DNA of 37,697 nucleotides, from contig LNZQ01000164.1 of NCBI GenBank assembly GCA_002007315.1, positions 1 through 37,697 on the forward strand, in the 5' to 3' direction. This document shows, piece after piece, positions 25,019 to 31,750 of this stretch (the stretch's first letter is position 1; every line of letters begins with the position of its first letter). The DNA is from Epulopiscium sp. Nele67-Bin004. Its GTDB lineage: Bacteria > Bacillota_A > Clostridia > Lachnospirales > Cellulosilyticaceae. Made by a program: the position numbers and the translations under genes. The notes below the pieces were generated by a model. The model was not told where the DNA came from. It ran no database searches and was given only the letters and a program-made list of their open reading frames with translations.

Positions 25019-25424
25019 CTACTCCTCCATTCTCATTTTCATAAAGTTGTACTAATTCTTTAGAAATTTCGTTATATTCTTTTACTCTTGCATTTGCTTC
25101 ATTGTATCGCTTGCGGTGCACCAAACTTGAAACAATTGTTGCAACAATTAAGCATACTAAAATTATTTTTACACTAGGATATACATAAACTTGCATAAGC
25201 TCATCTTGTGATGTTGGGATATTTAATCCTTCTTCTATCTCCCACAAAAAATATGCCCCAATCAATGTCACTGCAACCAACAGTATACTAAGTCTAGTTT
25301 TTAAATTGTTGATGTAAACGTAATAACGTCTATCATGATTAACAATTTCACGATCACGTTTCATATGGTTTTTATCACGTTGTGCAAGCTTTGTCATAAG
25401 AATCACTTTATCCTTATCTACCAT
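25002..25424 (-). CDS. Small two-segment membrane protein, unknown
   Basis: A 140-residue protein: a charged, basic N-terminal region (KLAQRDKNHMKRDREIVNHDRR) and two membrane segments (about 44-61 and 84-101), followed by a helix-rich acidic tail (KEYNEISKELVQLYENE). AAAGGAG lies seven or so bases before the ATG. It sits between the GH-like gene and the large membrane protein, and overlaps the latter. The three likely form one unit. No family recognised. Confidence 0.72.
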   Translation of the reverse strand: MVDKDKVILMTKLAQRDKNHMKRDREIVNHDRRYYVYINNLKTRLSILLVAVTLIGAYFLWEIEEGLNIPTSQDELMQVYVYPSVKIILVCLIVATIVSSLVHRKRYNEANARVKEYNEISKELVQLYENENGGVDDGDR

Positions 25425-25437
25425 ATTATTTGCTCCT

Positions 25438-26679
25438 TTAATCTGTTTTTAGTGCCTCTTGGGTGTAAATTGCTGCTCCATTCCAAAGTATCCATTCTTT
25501 TAGAAGTGCATCATATACCGCATCAATTTGTTCTCTAACTTGTACTTCTGTATATTGTTGATGTGGAGTTACCCAAGTAGCTGTAAAATCTTGTAGCCAC
25601 GGTCTAACTATTGCCTTTCTTTCTTCTATAGGCAAAGTTCTAATAACTTCATTTGAAGATTGCAATGCACCAAGTATAATTTCATATGGTGCAAGGTCAG
25701 GATTTTGTTGTCCAAACGAGCCCGTTCCATAATGCGACGGATAAATCATCGGACATATTACATCAAGCCGTTTTACCAGTTCTTTATAATCTTGCCCAAC
25801 AATATTAGCGTCTATGCTACTTGTAATTATAGCTCCAAACACATCTGCTGAAATAACTACTCCATACGGGTCAAGATGTTCAACCATATAGTCAACAAAT
25901 TCTGTAATAACTTCGGTTTTTGTTATCTCCTCTGTTGGTAAATCAACACGTTCTGTTGTCATAGACTCATGAAATCGTATATAGTCAAACTGAATTTCTT
26001 TAAAACCAACATTTATTGCCTCTTTACAAACTTCCAAAATATATTCCCAGTTCGTTTTGTCATAAGGATTTAACCACGTTTCGCCTTGTGAGTTTTCATA
26101 TACATCACCTTCGTAATTTTGTACCATTCGTTCTGGAAACGTATTTCCTACCACTTTATCTTTAAATACAACAATTCTAGCTATTGGATATATATTATTT
26201 TTATAGAGTTTATCCATTAAATCTTCTATATCCGAAATCGCTGGGTAAGTACGCACACTTCTAGCTTCAACAAGTAGCGGATTGTCACTGTCAAAGGTTA
26301 AATAACCGCTATCGTCTTTTATATCAATAATAAAACTATTAATTTCTGAAGTATTTGCAATTTCAATAAGACTATCAATGCTACTGTTTGCTTTGTAGGC
26401 TGGAACATAAAGCCCTTTAACAGTCGGAATTTGTTTGTGCGTTGAATAACTTATTGTTGATTGCACAAAATCGCCTGACTGTTCCTCTGTCATTACAAAT
26501 TGGGGATCTGTTTTATGTTCATATGCATAGTCAATAAAAATTTGAACACTATACACCACAAATATTACAAGCATAATTAAGCCAATTATTTTCAGTTTCT
26601 TGTTGTATTTTTGAGTGCTTCTGTATTGATAATAGCTATTGTATGGATTAAAATTTGTTCGTTTTTTCATTTGTCTCAC
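25438..26679 (-). CDS. Putative glycoside hydrolase (DUF4015 / COG1306 type), membrane-anchored
   Basis: About 413 residues. A basic N-terminus and one membrane anchor (about 29-51, LKIIGLIMLVIFVVYSVQIFI) precede a TIM-barrel-like domain. Signature stretches are VKGLYVPAYKA, INSFIIDIKDDSGYLTFDS, YPIARIVVFKD, IQFDYIRFHESM and VICPMIYPSHYG, typical of DUF4015 proteins, which are distantly related to GH13/GH-like barrels with Asp in IDIKDD and FDYIRF as candidate catalytic residues. It probably acts on an extracellular polysaccharide or wall glycan. The start is GTG at 26679 with GAGGGG four bases upstream; ATG at 26670 is the alternative. Confidence 0.8.
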   Translation of the reverse strand: MRQMKKRTNFNPYNSYYQYRSTQKYNKKLKIIGLIMLVIFVVYSVQIFIDYAYEHKTDPQFVMTEEQSGDFVQSTISYSTHKQIPTVKGLYVPAYKANSSIDSLIEIANTSEINSFIIDIKDDSGYLTFDSDNPLLVEARSVRTYPAISDIEDLMDKLYKNNIYPIARIVVFKDKVVGNTFPERMVQNYEGDVYENSQGETWLNPYDKTNWEYILEVCKEAINVGFKEIQFDYIRFHESMTTERVDLPTEEITKTEVITEFVDYMVEHLDPYGVVISADVFGAIITSSIDANIVGQDYKELVKRLDVICPMIYPSHYGTGSFGQQNPDLAPYEIILGALQSSNEVIRTLPIEERKAIVRPWLQDFTATWVTPHQQYTEVQVREQIDAVYDALLKEWILWNGAAIYTQEALKTD

Positions 26680-26796
26680 TACACCCCTCTTATTATAACA
26701 TAATTTTTTTGGATTTTCGAGTATAAACGAGTATATTTTTTCTTAACGTATCCACATATTGTATATTTTACCATAGTGTTATATTTTATGCCATAC

Positions 26797-26823
26797 AAAA
26801 ATTGGGCGACCTTATGGTCACCC
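26797..26823 (-). terminator. Terminator of spoVB
   Basis: GGGCGACC (26804-26811) pairs with GGTCACCC (26816-26823) with one G-T pair; a T-rich tail follows on the minus strand. It lies directly after the stop. Confidence 0.8.
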
Positions 26824-28350
26824 CTATTTAAAGCTCAGTTCTTCTTTCGTAACATTTTGTAATATATACAAACAATATGTGTAAAAAATTGTTGCAACAC
26901 CAATGCTACCCATTAGTTTTATGTTTACATTGAAATCTGCTAAAATTCTATCCATTACAATTGTTTTAGAAACGATGCTTGCAGCTAAAGCAGATATTGC
27001 TGGGTGCAAAATCCATTTAGTAAAATCAATTTTTAGCGTTGTAACTGTTAACAATCTATTTAGGTGTAACGTCGCAGATATTACATTGCTTAACATAATC
27101 GTAATAAGCAAACCACTAATACCCATTCTTGGTATCAATAAATACATCATTGAAATTCTAAGTATTGCATCTACTATTCTATAATTCAAACATTTTCTCT
27201 GTTCACCCATACCTTTAAGAATACCATCAACAACAATTTCTATGTACATAAATGGCGATATAAATACCATAATTTGAAGTAATCTTCCAACTTCATTGTT
27301 GCTATAAATAGTTAGTCCAAGTTCTTTGCCATAAATACCAAATGTACTAATTATAAAAAATGCAAGCACTAGTGTTAGGTGTAGCACACGGGCAGCAAGA
27401 CTCTCAACACGACCTTTATATCTAAGCGATTGTGCTCTTGATATTTCTGGTGTAAGTATCGTTGAACACGCCGAAAGTAATGCCGTTGGGAAAAATAGTA
27501 GCGGCATAACCATACCTTTTATCATTCCATAAATACTAACACTTTCAACGTCTGATAGCCCAAATTCACGTAGCCCCATAGGTATAAGCGTATTTTCTAA
27601 CAATACGAACACTGCAGTTAAATATGATGATGCTGTTATTGGCAATAGCACACTACAAATTTTAGGTATTAAGCTACGTTCGCCTTTGCTAGTTTCGTCA
27701 TACTTAGGATTTTTAATTCGGCTTATATAGTACAAAAAGCCTAAATATAAAAACGACAGCACTTCACCAACTGTTATTGCAAGACTCATCCCGACACACG
27801 CCATAACTAAATCACTTGTACCAAAATGACCTAAAAATATAACAGTTAAAATCAGTTTAATAAACTGCTCAAATACTTCTGCACTAGCTGGCTTTATTAT
27901 ATCTTTTATAGCATAAAAATATCCTTTAAAACAAGCTGACAACGTCATAAACGGGATACTAAGCACAAGTATACGTAAACCGCTAACGATACGAGTATCT
28001 TTAATTATCATAATACTTAACGCTTCTGCATTAATATAGGCAAGTCCTGTAACAAATAGACTCATTACAAAGCCAATAGTTAAAAAAATCGTCATAACTT
28101 TTTTGGCTCGATACATCCAACCACGGCTTATTTCTTCGGCTACAAGTTTGGATATCGATGTAATTATACCTGCCGATGCAATCATATACGCCATTAAATA
28201 TACTGTCATAGCAAGTTGGTATAGCCCTACACCCTCAGCTCCAATTTGGTTAGAAATGTATATCATAGACAACATTCCAACAAGTCGTGTGGACACCGAT
28301 CCTGCAGTAGAAATTAGCGTATTAACTGCCAATCCGCCTTTCTTTACCAT
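26824..28350 (-). CDS. spoVB: Stage V sporulation protein B-like lipid flippase
   Basis: A 508-residue polytopic protein of the MATE/MOP superfamily (polysaccharide transport, MurJ/SpoVB branch), with about 14 hydrophobic segments. The start GGLAVNTLISTAGSVSTRLVGM and the early YISNQIGAEGVGLYQLA are close to the SpoVB signature. SpoVB is thought to flip lipid-linked precursors for spore cortex peptidoglycan. AGGAGG precedes the ATG. It is a single gene with its own terminator. A general Wzx/MurJ role is possible, since Clostridia carry several paralogues. Confidence 0.85.
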   Translation of the reverse strand: MVKKGGLAVNTLISTAGSVSTRLVGMLSMIYISNQIGAEGVGLYQLAMTVYLMAYMIASAGIITSISKLVAEEISRGWMYRAKKVMTIFLTIGFVMSLFVTGLAYINAEALSIMIIKDTRIVSGLRILVLSIPFMTLSACFKGYFYAIKDIIKPASAEVFEQFIKLILTVIFLGHFGTSDLVMACVGMSLAITVGEVLSFLYLGFLYYISRIKNPKYDETSKGERSLIPKICSVLLPITASSYLTAVFVLLENTLIPMGLREFGLSDVESVSIYGMIKGMVMPLLFFPTALLSACSTILTPEISRAQSLRYKGRVESLAARVLHLTLVLAFFIISTFGIYGKELGLTIYSNNEVGRLLQIMVFISPFMYIEIVVDGILKGMGEQRKCLNYRIVDAILRISMMYLLIPRMGISGLLITIMLSNVISATLHLNRLLTVTTLKIDFTKWILHPAISALAASIVSKTIVMDRILADFNVNIKLMGSIGVATIFYTYCLYILQNVTKEELSFK

Positions 28351-28419
28351 AGATTTTCCTCCTTATAAATAATAATATCTTGTACTATTTATATGCGGAC
28401 ATGTTTAATTTATGTACAA

Positions 28420-28440
28420 GGTGACAACGTGTGCCACCTA
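28420..28440. promoter_or_regulatory. Inverted repeat between spoVB and the Cys/His-repeat gene
   Basis: AGGTG ... CACCT with partial inner pairing. It could be a weak terminator of the Cys/His-repeat gene, whose stop is at 28448, or an operator of spoVB. No T-run follows. Confidence 0.35.
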
Positions 28441-28447
28441 AATTTAA

Positions 28448-28969
28448 TTATCTGCCCCAAGGTCTTTGTGGTTGGTATGGTTTACAAGGTCTTGGTGGAC
28501 GTGGTGTTGGTGCTGGTTTACAACATGGTTTTTTTGGCTTATTGCAACCGCAACCACATGGTTTTTCTGGTCTTGCTGGTTTTGGTGGCTCTGGTTTATG
28601 GTGATGACAGCCGCACCCACATGGTTTTTCTGGTCTTACTGGCTTTGGTGGCTCTGGCTTGTGATGATGACAGCCACAACCGCATGGTTTTTCTGGTCTT
28701 ACTGGCTTTGGTGGCTCTGGCTTGTGATGATGACAGCCGCAACCGCATGGTTTTTCTGGTCTTGGTGGCTCTGGCTTGTGGTGATGACAGCCACACCCGC
28801 ATGGTTTTTCTGGTCTTGGTCTTGGTGGCTCTGGTTTATGGTGATGACATTTGCACTCGCACTCACATTCGCATTTAGGTTCTGGTTTGTGATGACAACA
28901 GTGGTGTGTCATAAGGTCAGGACGTGGGTATTCTGATACATACATATTTGGTGCTTCTTCATATCTCAT
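28448..28969 (-). CDS. Cys/His/Pro-rich tandem-repeat protein, possible spore-surface or metal-binding protein
   Basis: A 173-residue protein of very low complexity with 25 cysteines. After a normal-looking start (MRYEEAPNMYVSEYPRP) come five linked units of the form CxCxC-HHH-KPEPP-(K/R)P-(V/A)-RPEKP, 18 to 21 residues each (about 33-142), then a Cys/Pro/Lys tail ending in PQRPWGR. Such triple-Cys plus triple-His units suggest metal binding or disulfide cross-linking, as in spore coat or exosporium proteins, and spoVB is next door. ATG at 28969 is used, eight bases after AAGGAGAG; a TTG two codons upstream is too near that site. Family unknown. Confidence 0.75.
   Translation of the reverse strand: MRYEEAPNMYVSEYPRPDLMTHHCCHHKPEPKCECECECKCHHHKPEPPRPRPEKPCGCGCHHHKPEPPRPEKPCGCGCHHHKPEPPKPVRPEKPCGCGCHHHKPEPPKPVRPEKPCGCGCHHHKPEPPKPARPEKPCGCGCNKPKKPCCKPAPTPRPPRPCKPYQPQRPWGR
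28544..28873. repeat. Coding tandem repeat, units of 54-63 bases
   Basis: Five in-phase units within the Cys/His-rich gene. The middle three are nearly identical 63-base units (21 codons), one is 54 bases, and the first is divergent. All length differences are multiples of three, as expected for slippage or recombination kept in frame. Confidence 0.85.
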
Positions 28970-29088
28970 AGACAACTCTCCTTAATTCAACAATTTTCTA
29001 CATACTCCATATTAGTATATTATTTGCTGACGAAAGTTGTGCTAATATTTATTTATTTTTAGCTCTTGTCAAAAAGTAGTTTAGACAC

Positions 29089-29125
29089 AAAAAAACCCTC
29101 TATCTTGTTTAAATTAGATAAAGAG
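29089..29125 (-). terminator. Terminator of the zinc-ribbon gene
   Basis: On the minus strand CTCTTTATCT ... AGATAGAG pairs with a two-base bulge and is followed by GGG and seven T residues. It lies just after the stop at 29139. Confidence 0.7.
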
Positions 29126-29138
29126 CTGAAAGTGGTGA

Positions 29139-30005
29139 TTAGTGTTTATTATCTTGGTTTACTCTCATTGATAGCATACATCTTCTAAGAATTTGGTTCT
29201 TACAATTAATTTCTAGTTGTTGTTGATTGCAAGTGTTGATATGGTCTAGTTCTTTTGTGCTTAAATGTTCATGTGTTATGTGACCGTGCTTGTTGTGTGG
29301 TTGGTGTTCTTGTGTTTTGATAAGTTCCCCAACTATTATACGTTGAATTGTTTCAACTGGAGTATCTTGATACTTTGTTAAAACAGTGTGAACTAATTTC
29401 TGTGCATAGTCACTTAATATAATGTTAAGCTCAAGAGCCTCTTTTGCTGTTACAGTTTTCGTTAGATTTGGAAGTACAAACATATATTCTGAGTCTTCTA
29501 TTGGAAGAAGTATTGAGAGTTCAGTGTTGTATAAGTTGCTTTGGTTTTGTGTTGTAATATAGCTAAGTAATCCAAGCTTAGAGTCTACTAAAAATTCTTC
29601 TTGAATAATGTTTGAGTAAAGGTTATTAGAAAATTGTTTCTCCTGTGACACTTTAGGCTCACTTATTTTAATTTGTTCCAACATTTGAGTTATGATATGT
29701 TCTCTGTTCACTAAGTATACTAGGTTATTAATGTAGTACTCTAAATTGTACTCGGTTAATGTTGGTGATTTAAGTTCTGGTTGTGATTGCAACGTAAGTA
29801 AAAGGTATCTTGTGATATCCTCTATTGTGTATGAACGGTTTTGTTGTTCGTAAAAGCAATTTGTACATACATATCTGTCTACATTTTCTGAGTTTGTATA
29901 TATTTCTTCTTTAATATAGTAGTCTGTTGCTACATATTCCTCTTCGTGGAAGAAATGGTTTTTGCATACTGGGCATTGAATCGTATTGTGTAAGTAATCG
30001 TGCAT
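29139..30005 (-). CDS. Hypothetical protein with N-terminal zinc ribbon (two CxxC)
   Basis: A 288-residue protein. C11/C14 (QCPVCKNHF) and C47/C50 (VCTNCFYEQ) form a zinc-ribbon-like pair, followed by a mostly helical body with a His-rich stretch near 250 (NKHGHITHEHL). The first part loosely recalls DUF2225-type proteins, but I would not assign it. ATG at 30005 has AAAGGAGG eight bases upstream. The longer in-frame opening to 30134 runs through the tRNA gene and is not real. It follows the tRNA terminator and ends at its own terminator. Confidence 0.75.
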   Translation of the reverse strand: MHDYLHNTIQCPVCKNHFFHEEEYVATDYYIKEEIYTNSENVDRYVCTNCFYEQQNRSYTIEDITRYLLLTLQSQPELKSPTLTEYNLEYYINNLVYLVNREHIITQMLEQIKISEPKVSQEKQFSNNLYSNIIQEEFLVDSKLGLLSYITTQNQSNLYNTELSILLPIEDSEYMFVLPNLTKTVTAKEALELNIILSDYAQKLVHTVLTKYQDTPVETIQRIIVGELIKTQEHQPHNKHGHITHEHLSTKELDHINTCNQQQLEINCKNQILRRCMLSMRVNQDNKH

Positions 30006-30033
30006 AATTTTATCCTCCTTTGTTTTTAAACGC

Positions 30034-30064
30034 AAAAAGGACAATACCCCGAAAGATATCGCCC
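30034..30064 (-). terminator. Hairpin after tRNA-Met, probable terminator
   Basis: On the minus strand GGGCGATA (30064-30057) pairs with TATTGTCC (30046-30039), with two G-T pairs, then TTTTT. It lies 12 bases past the tRNA and could end its transcript or attenuate read-through into the zinc-ribbon gene. Confidence 0.65.
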
Positions 30065-30075
30065 CTTGAATATCA

Positions 30076-30149
30076 TAGCGGAAGAGGGAGTCGAACCCCC
30101 GACACCATGGGTATGAACCATGTGCTCTAGCCAACTGAGCTATTCCGCC
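30076..30149 (-). tRNA. tRNA-Met (anticodon CAT)
   Basis: A 74-base cloverleaf. Acceptor GGCGGAA/TTCCGCT with a G-U first pair (usual for clostridial elongator tRNA-Met), D arm GCTC-AGTTGGCTA-GAGC, anticodon arm CATGG-TTCATAC-CCATG, five-base variable loop, T arm GGGGG-TTCGACT-CCCTC, discriminator A. The CCA end is not encoded. The CAT anticodon could also mark a tRNA-Ile with lysidine, but the acceptor and arms look like elongator Met. Confidence 0.93.
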
Positions 30150-30163
30150 TTACATATGTCCAT

Positions 30164-30192
30164 ATTATGCACTATGTTGGCGGAAATGTCAA
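30164..30192 (-). promoter_or_regulatory. Promoter of tRNA-Met
   Basis: On the minus strand a perfect TTGACA (30192-30187) and CATAAT (30169-30164) are separated by 17 bases, with the tRNA beginning 14 bases downstream. Confidence 0.8.
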
Positions 30193-30210
30193 CCCTTTTT
30201 TCTAATTTTT

Positions 30211-30930
30211 TTACATTTTTTTCAGTAATGCTTTTGCTTCAGCAGCATATTGAACTTTTTCTCCTATTTTTGAATCAAGCCAAATTGGTGGCGATGTTTC
30301 ACTAACAATAGCTTTAAGTTCAGCAATTGTGTCAAACGGCTTATCAAACTCTGAATGTATTACCCCTGCTTGCAAATAAATATGCGTATCGCTACCTGCA
30401 ACGACAGGCAACCCCAAAAATTTAGCAAACAACTCTGTATCAGACTTTAGAAACCAGTCTTTTCCATTTACATCTAATGCATCAAGCTTTTTCAAACTTT
30501 CGATATCCATTCCAACAAGCTCTCGACCTTCCCTATAAGGATGTGCCCCAACAATAAATGTATCATACTCTCTCGCCTCATTAATAAGCTCCTCAAGCTT
30601 AGGTTCATTTTCATAAGCCAAAAATTTTCGCCTAAGCACTAAGACGTCATTTCGCTCACCCATAACTAAAATATGTCCACGCCCTTCAATATCCACTTCC
30701 ATTCCAGTGTATAACCTAAAGCCATCTACATTATAGCACAATCCATTATACAGAAAATTTTCTTGCAAATATTCAAACATTTGTTCAAAGTATTGTGCTG
30801 GCATATGCTCTGTTAATACCAGTGCATCAAGTCCCATCTTTTTTGCTTGTGCAATCGTTTTTTCAAAAAGCCATTTATCAAAAGGTGTTTTTTGTGATAA
30901 TAACATATGACAGTGAAAATCTATTTTCAT
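30211..30930 (-). CDS. PHP-domain metal-dependent hydrolase
   Basis: A 239-residue protein of the polymerase-and-histidinol-phosphatase superfamily. Metal-binding motifs are DFHCH at the N-terminus, LTEHMPA, a central GMEVDIEG, GAHPYREG and GSDTH. It is a cytoplasmic phosphoesterase; substrate is unknown. It does not match the histidinol phosphatase HisK length or pattern closely, but that role is an alternative to test, as no histidinol phosphatase gene lies in the visible part of the his operon. It starts four bases after ecfT, so it is the third gene of the ecfA-ecfT-php unit. Confidence 0.85.
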   Translation of the reverse strand: MKIDFHCHMLLSQKTPFDKWLFEKTIAQAKKMGLDALVLTEHMPAQYFEQMFEYLQENFLYNGLCYNVDGFRLYTGMEVDIEGRGHILVMGERNDVLVLRRKFLAYENEPKLEELINEAREYDTFIVGAHPYREGRELVGMDIESLKKLDALDVNGKDWFLKSDTELFAKFLGLPVVAGSDTHIYLQAGVIHSEFDKPFDTIAELKAIVSETSPPIWLDSKIGEKVQYAAEAKALLKKM

Positions 30931-30934
30931 TTTT

Positions 30935-31750
30935 TTATCCTCCGAATTTTGATATAATAATTGTAAATAATAATATTAATAGTGCATACAACGAAAATAA
31001 TAAATCTAACATTGATAATTTCATATGGCTAGTTTTTAATTTAATTACTTCGGGATCATTTATGCTATATGTGAATCCTTTAAGTTCTAAAGTTTCTCTA
31101 ATAGTACGAAAACGTTTATTAGTATTTAAAACTATAGGATAAAAACACTTTATAATTCTAGCAACCTCTATAGCTACAGTTCGTGCCACTTTAAAATTTG
31201 TTCCCGAAATGCCTTTATCTCTAATTTTATAAGTTTGATATGTGCCCACAAATTCATCAATAAATATTGGAATAATTTTATATCCATATGAAATACCAAA
31301 ACAATACATTTGCGGAACTTTAAGCCTTAATAGGGAATCACTAAGCTTTTCTGGTCCGATAGCCTTAAACATACAAGCAGTTGCAAGGCAACTAACTAAT
31401 ATTTTAAAACTCAGCACAGAAATTTGCGTAATCGTTTCAAAATTGTTGCTAAAAATTAGCAACATAATAAACATTCCCCCAATATTAATAAATACACTTA
31501 TCGCCATTATGCCTAAAATAACTTTACTAACTTTGCAAGCTAATGCAACAAGCAAAAATTGCACAGCCCACAACAAAATTAAAGTGTTATCTTGAACAAG
31601 CCACGGTGCAACTACATAAAATAGATACCATATCAATATAACTCGACCATCTATTTTTGCAAGAAAATTATTATTTAATCCATATGAACTTCTAAATAGT
31701 GATAATTTAATATTTTCTATAGATAAAATTTTTAAGATATTTTCTTTCAC
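30935..31750 (-). CDS. ecfT: Energy-coupling factor transporter transmembrane protein EcfT
   Basis: A 271-residue membrane protein with five or six hydrophobic segments (about 35-50, 58-75, 80-105, 110-130, 245-268). The conserved cytoplasmic coupling helices that contact the ATPases are present in variant form (YKIRDKGISG and RTIRETLELKGF in place of the usual ARA/ARG motifs). EcfT couples ATP hydrolysis by EcfA to a substrate-specific S subunit. Its start overlaps the ATPase gene by four bases. No S subunit gene is seen next to it. Confidence 0.85.
   Translation of the reverse strand: MKENILKILSIENIKLSLFRSSYGLNNNFLAKIDGRVILIWYLFYVVAPWLVQDNTLILLWAVQFLLVALACKVSKVILGIMAISVFINIGGMFIMLLIFSNNFETITQISVLSFKILVSCLATACMFKAIGPEKLSDSLLRLKVPQMYCFGISYGYKIIPIFIDEFVGTYQTYKIRDKGISGTNFKVARTVAIEVARIIKCFYPIVLNTNKRFRTIRETLELKGFTYSINDPEVIKLKTSHMKLSMLDLLFSLYALLILLFTIIISKFGG

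Noticed and set aside
26690..26720. TATAAT just before the GH-like gene as its promoter
   Set aside because: It would place the transcript start within the ribosome site, and the matching -35 (TCGAAA) is weak.
28544..28873. Regular repeats of about 60 bases that might be a CRISPR array
   Set aside because: Units are directly joined with no unique spacers, all length changes are multiples of three, and they encode a clean in-frame protein repeat on the minus strand.
28393..28936. Long plus-strand open frames opposite the Cys/His-rich gene
   Set aside because: They are antisense shadows of the codon-biased repeat; products such as runs of FFWSYWLWWLW are implausible and no ribosome site fits.
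28976..29088. Sigma-A promoter for the Cys/His-rich gene from TTGACA at 29072-29067 on the minus strand
   Set aside because: The -35 is perfect but no acceptable -10 lies 16-18 bases downstream; a sporulation-type promoter could not be made out either.
30006..30134. 43-codon N-terminal extension of the zinc-ribbon gene
   Set aside because: It translates tRNA-Met and its terminator; the ATG at 30005 has a perfect ribosome site.
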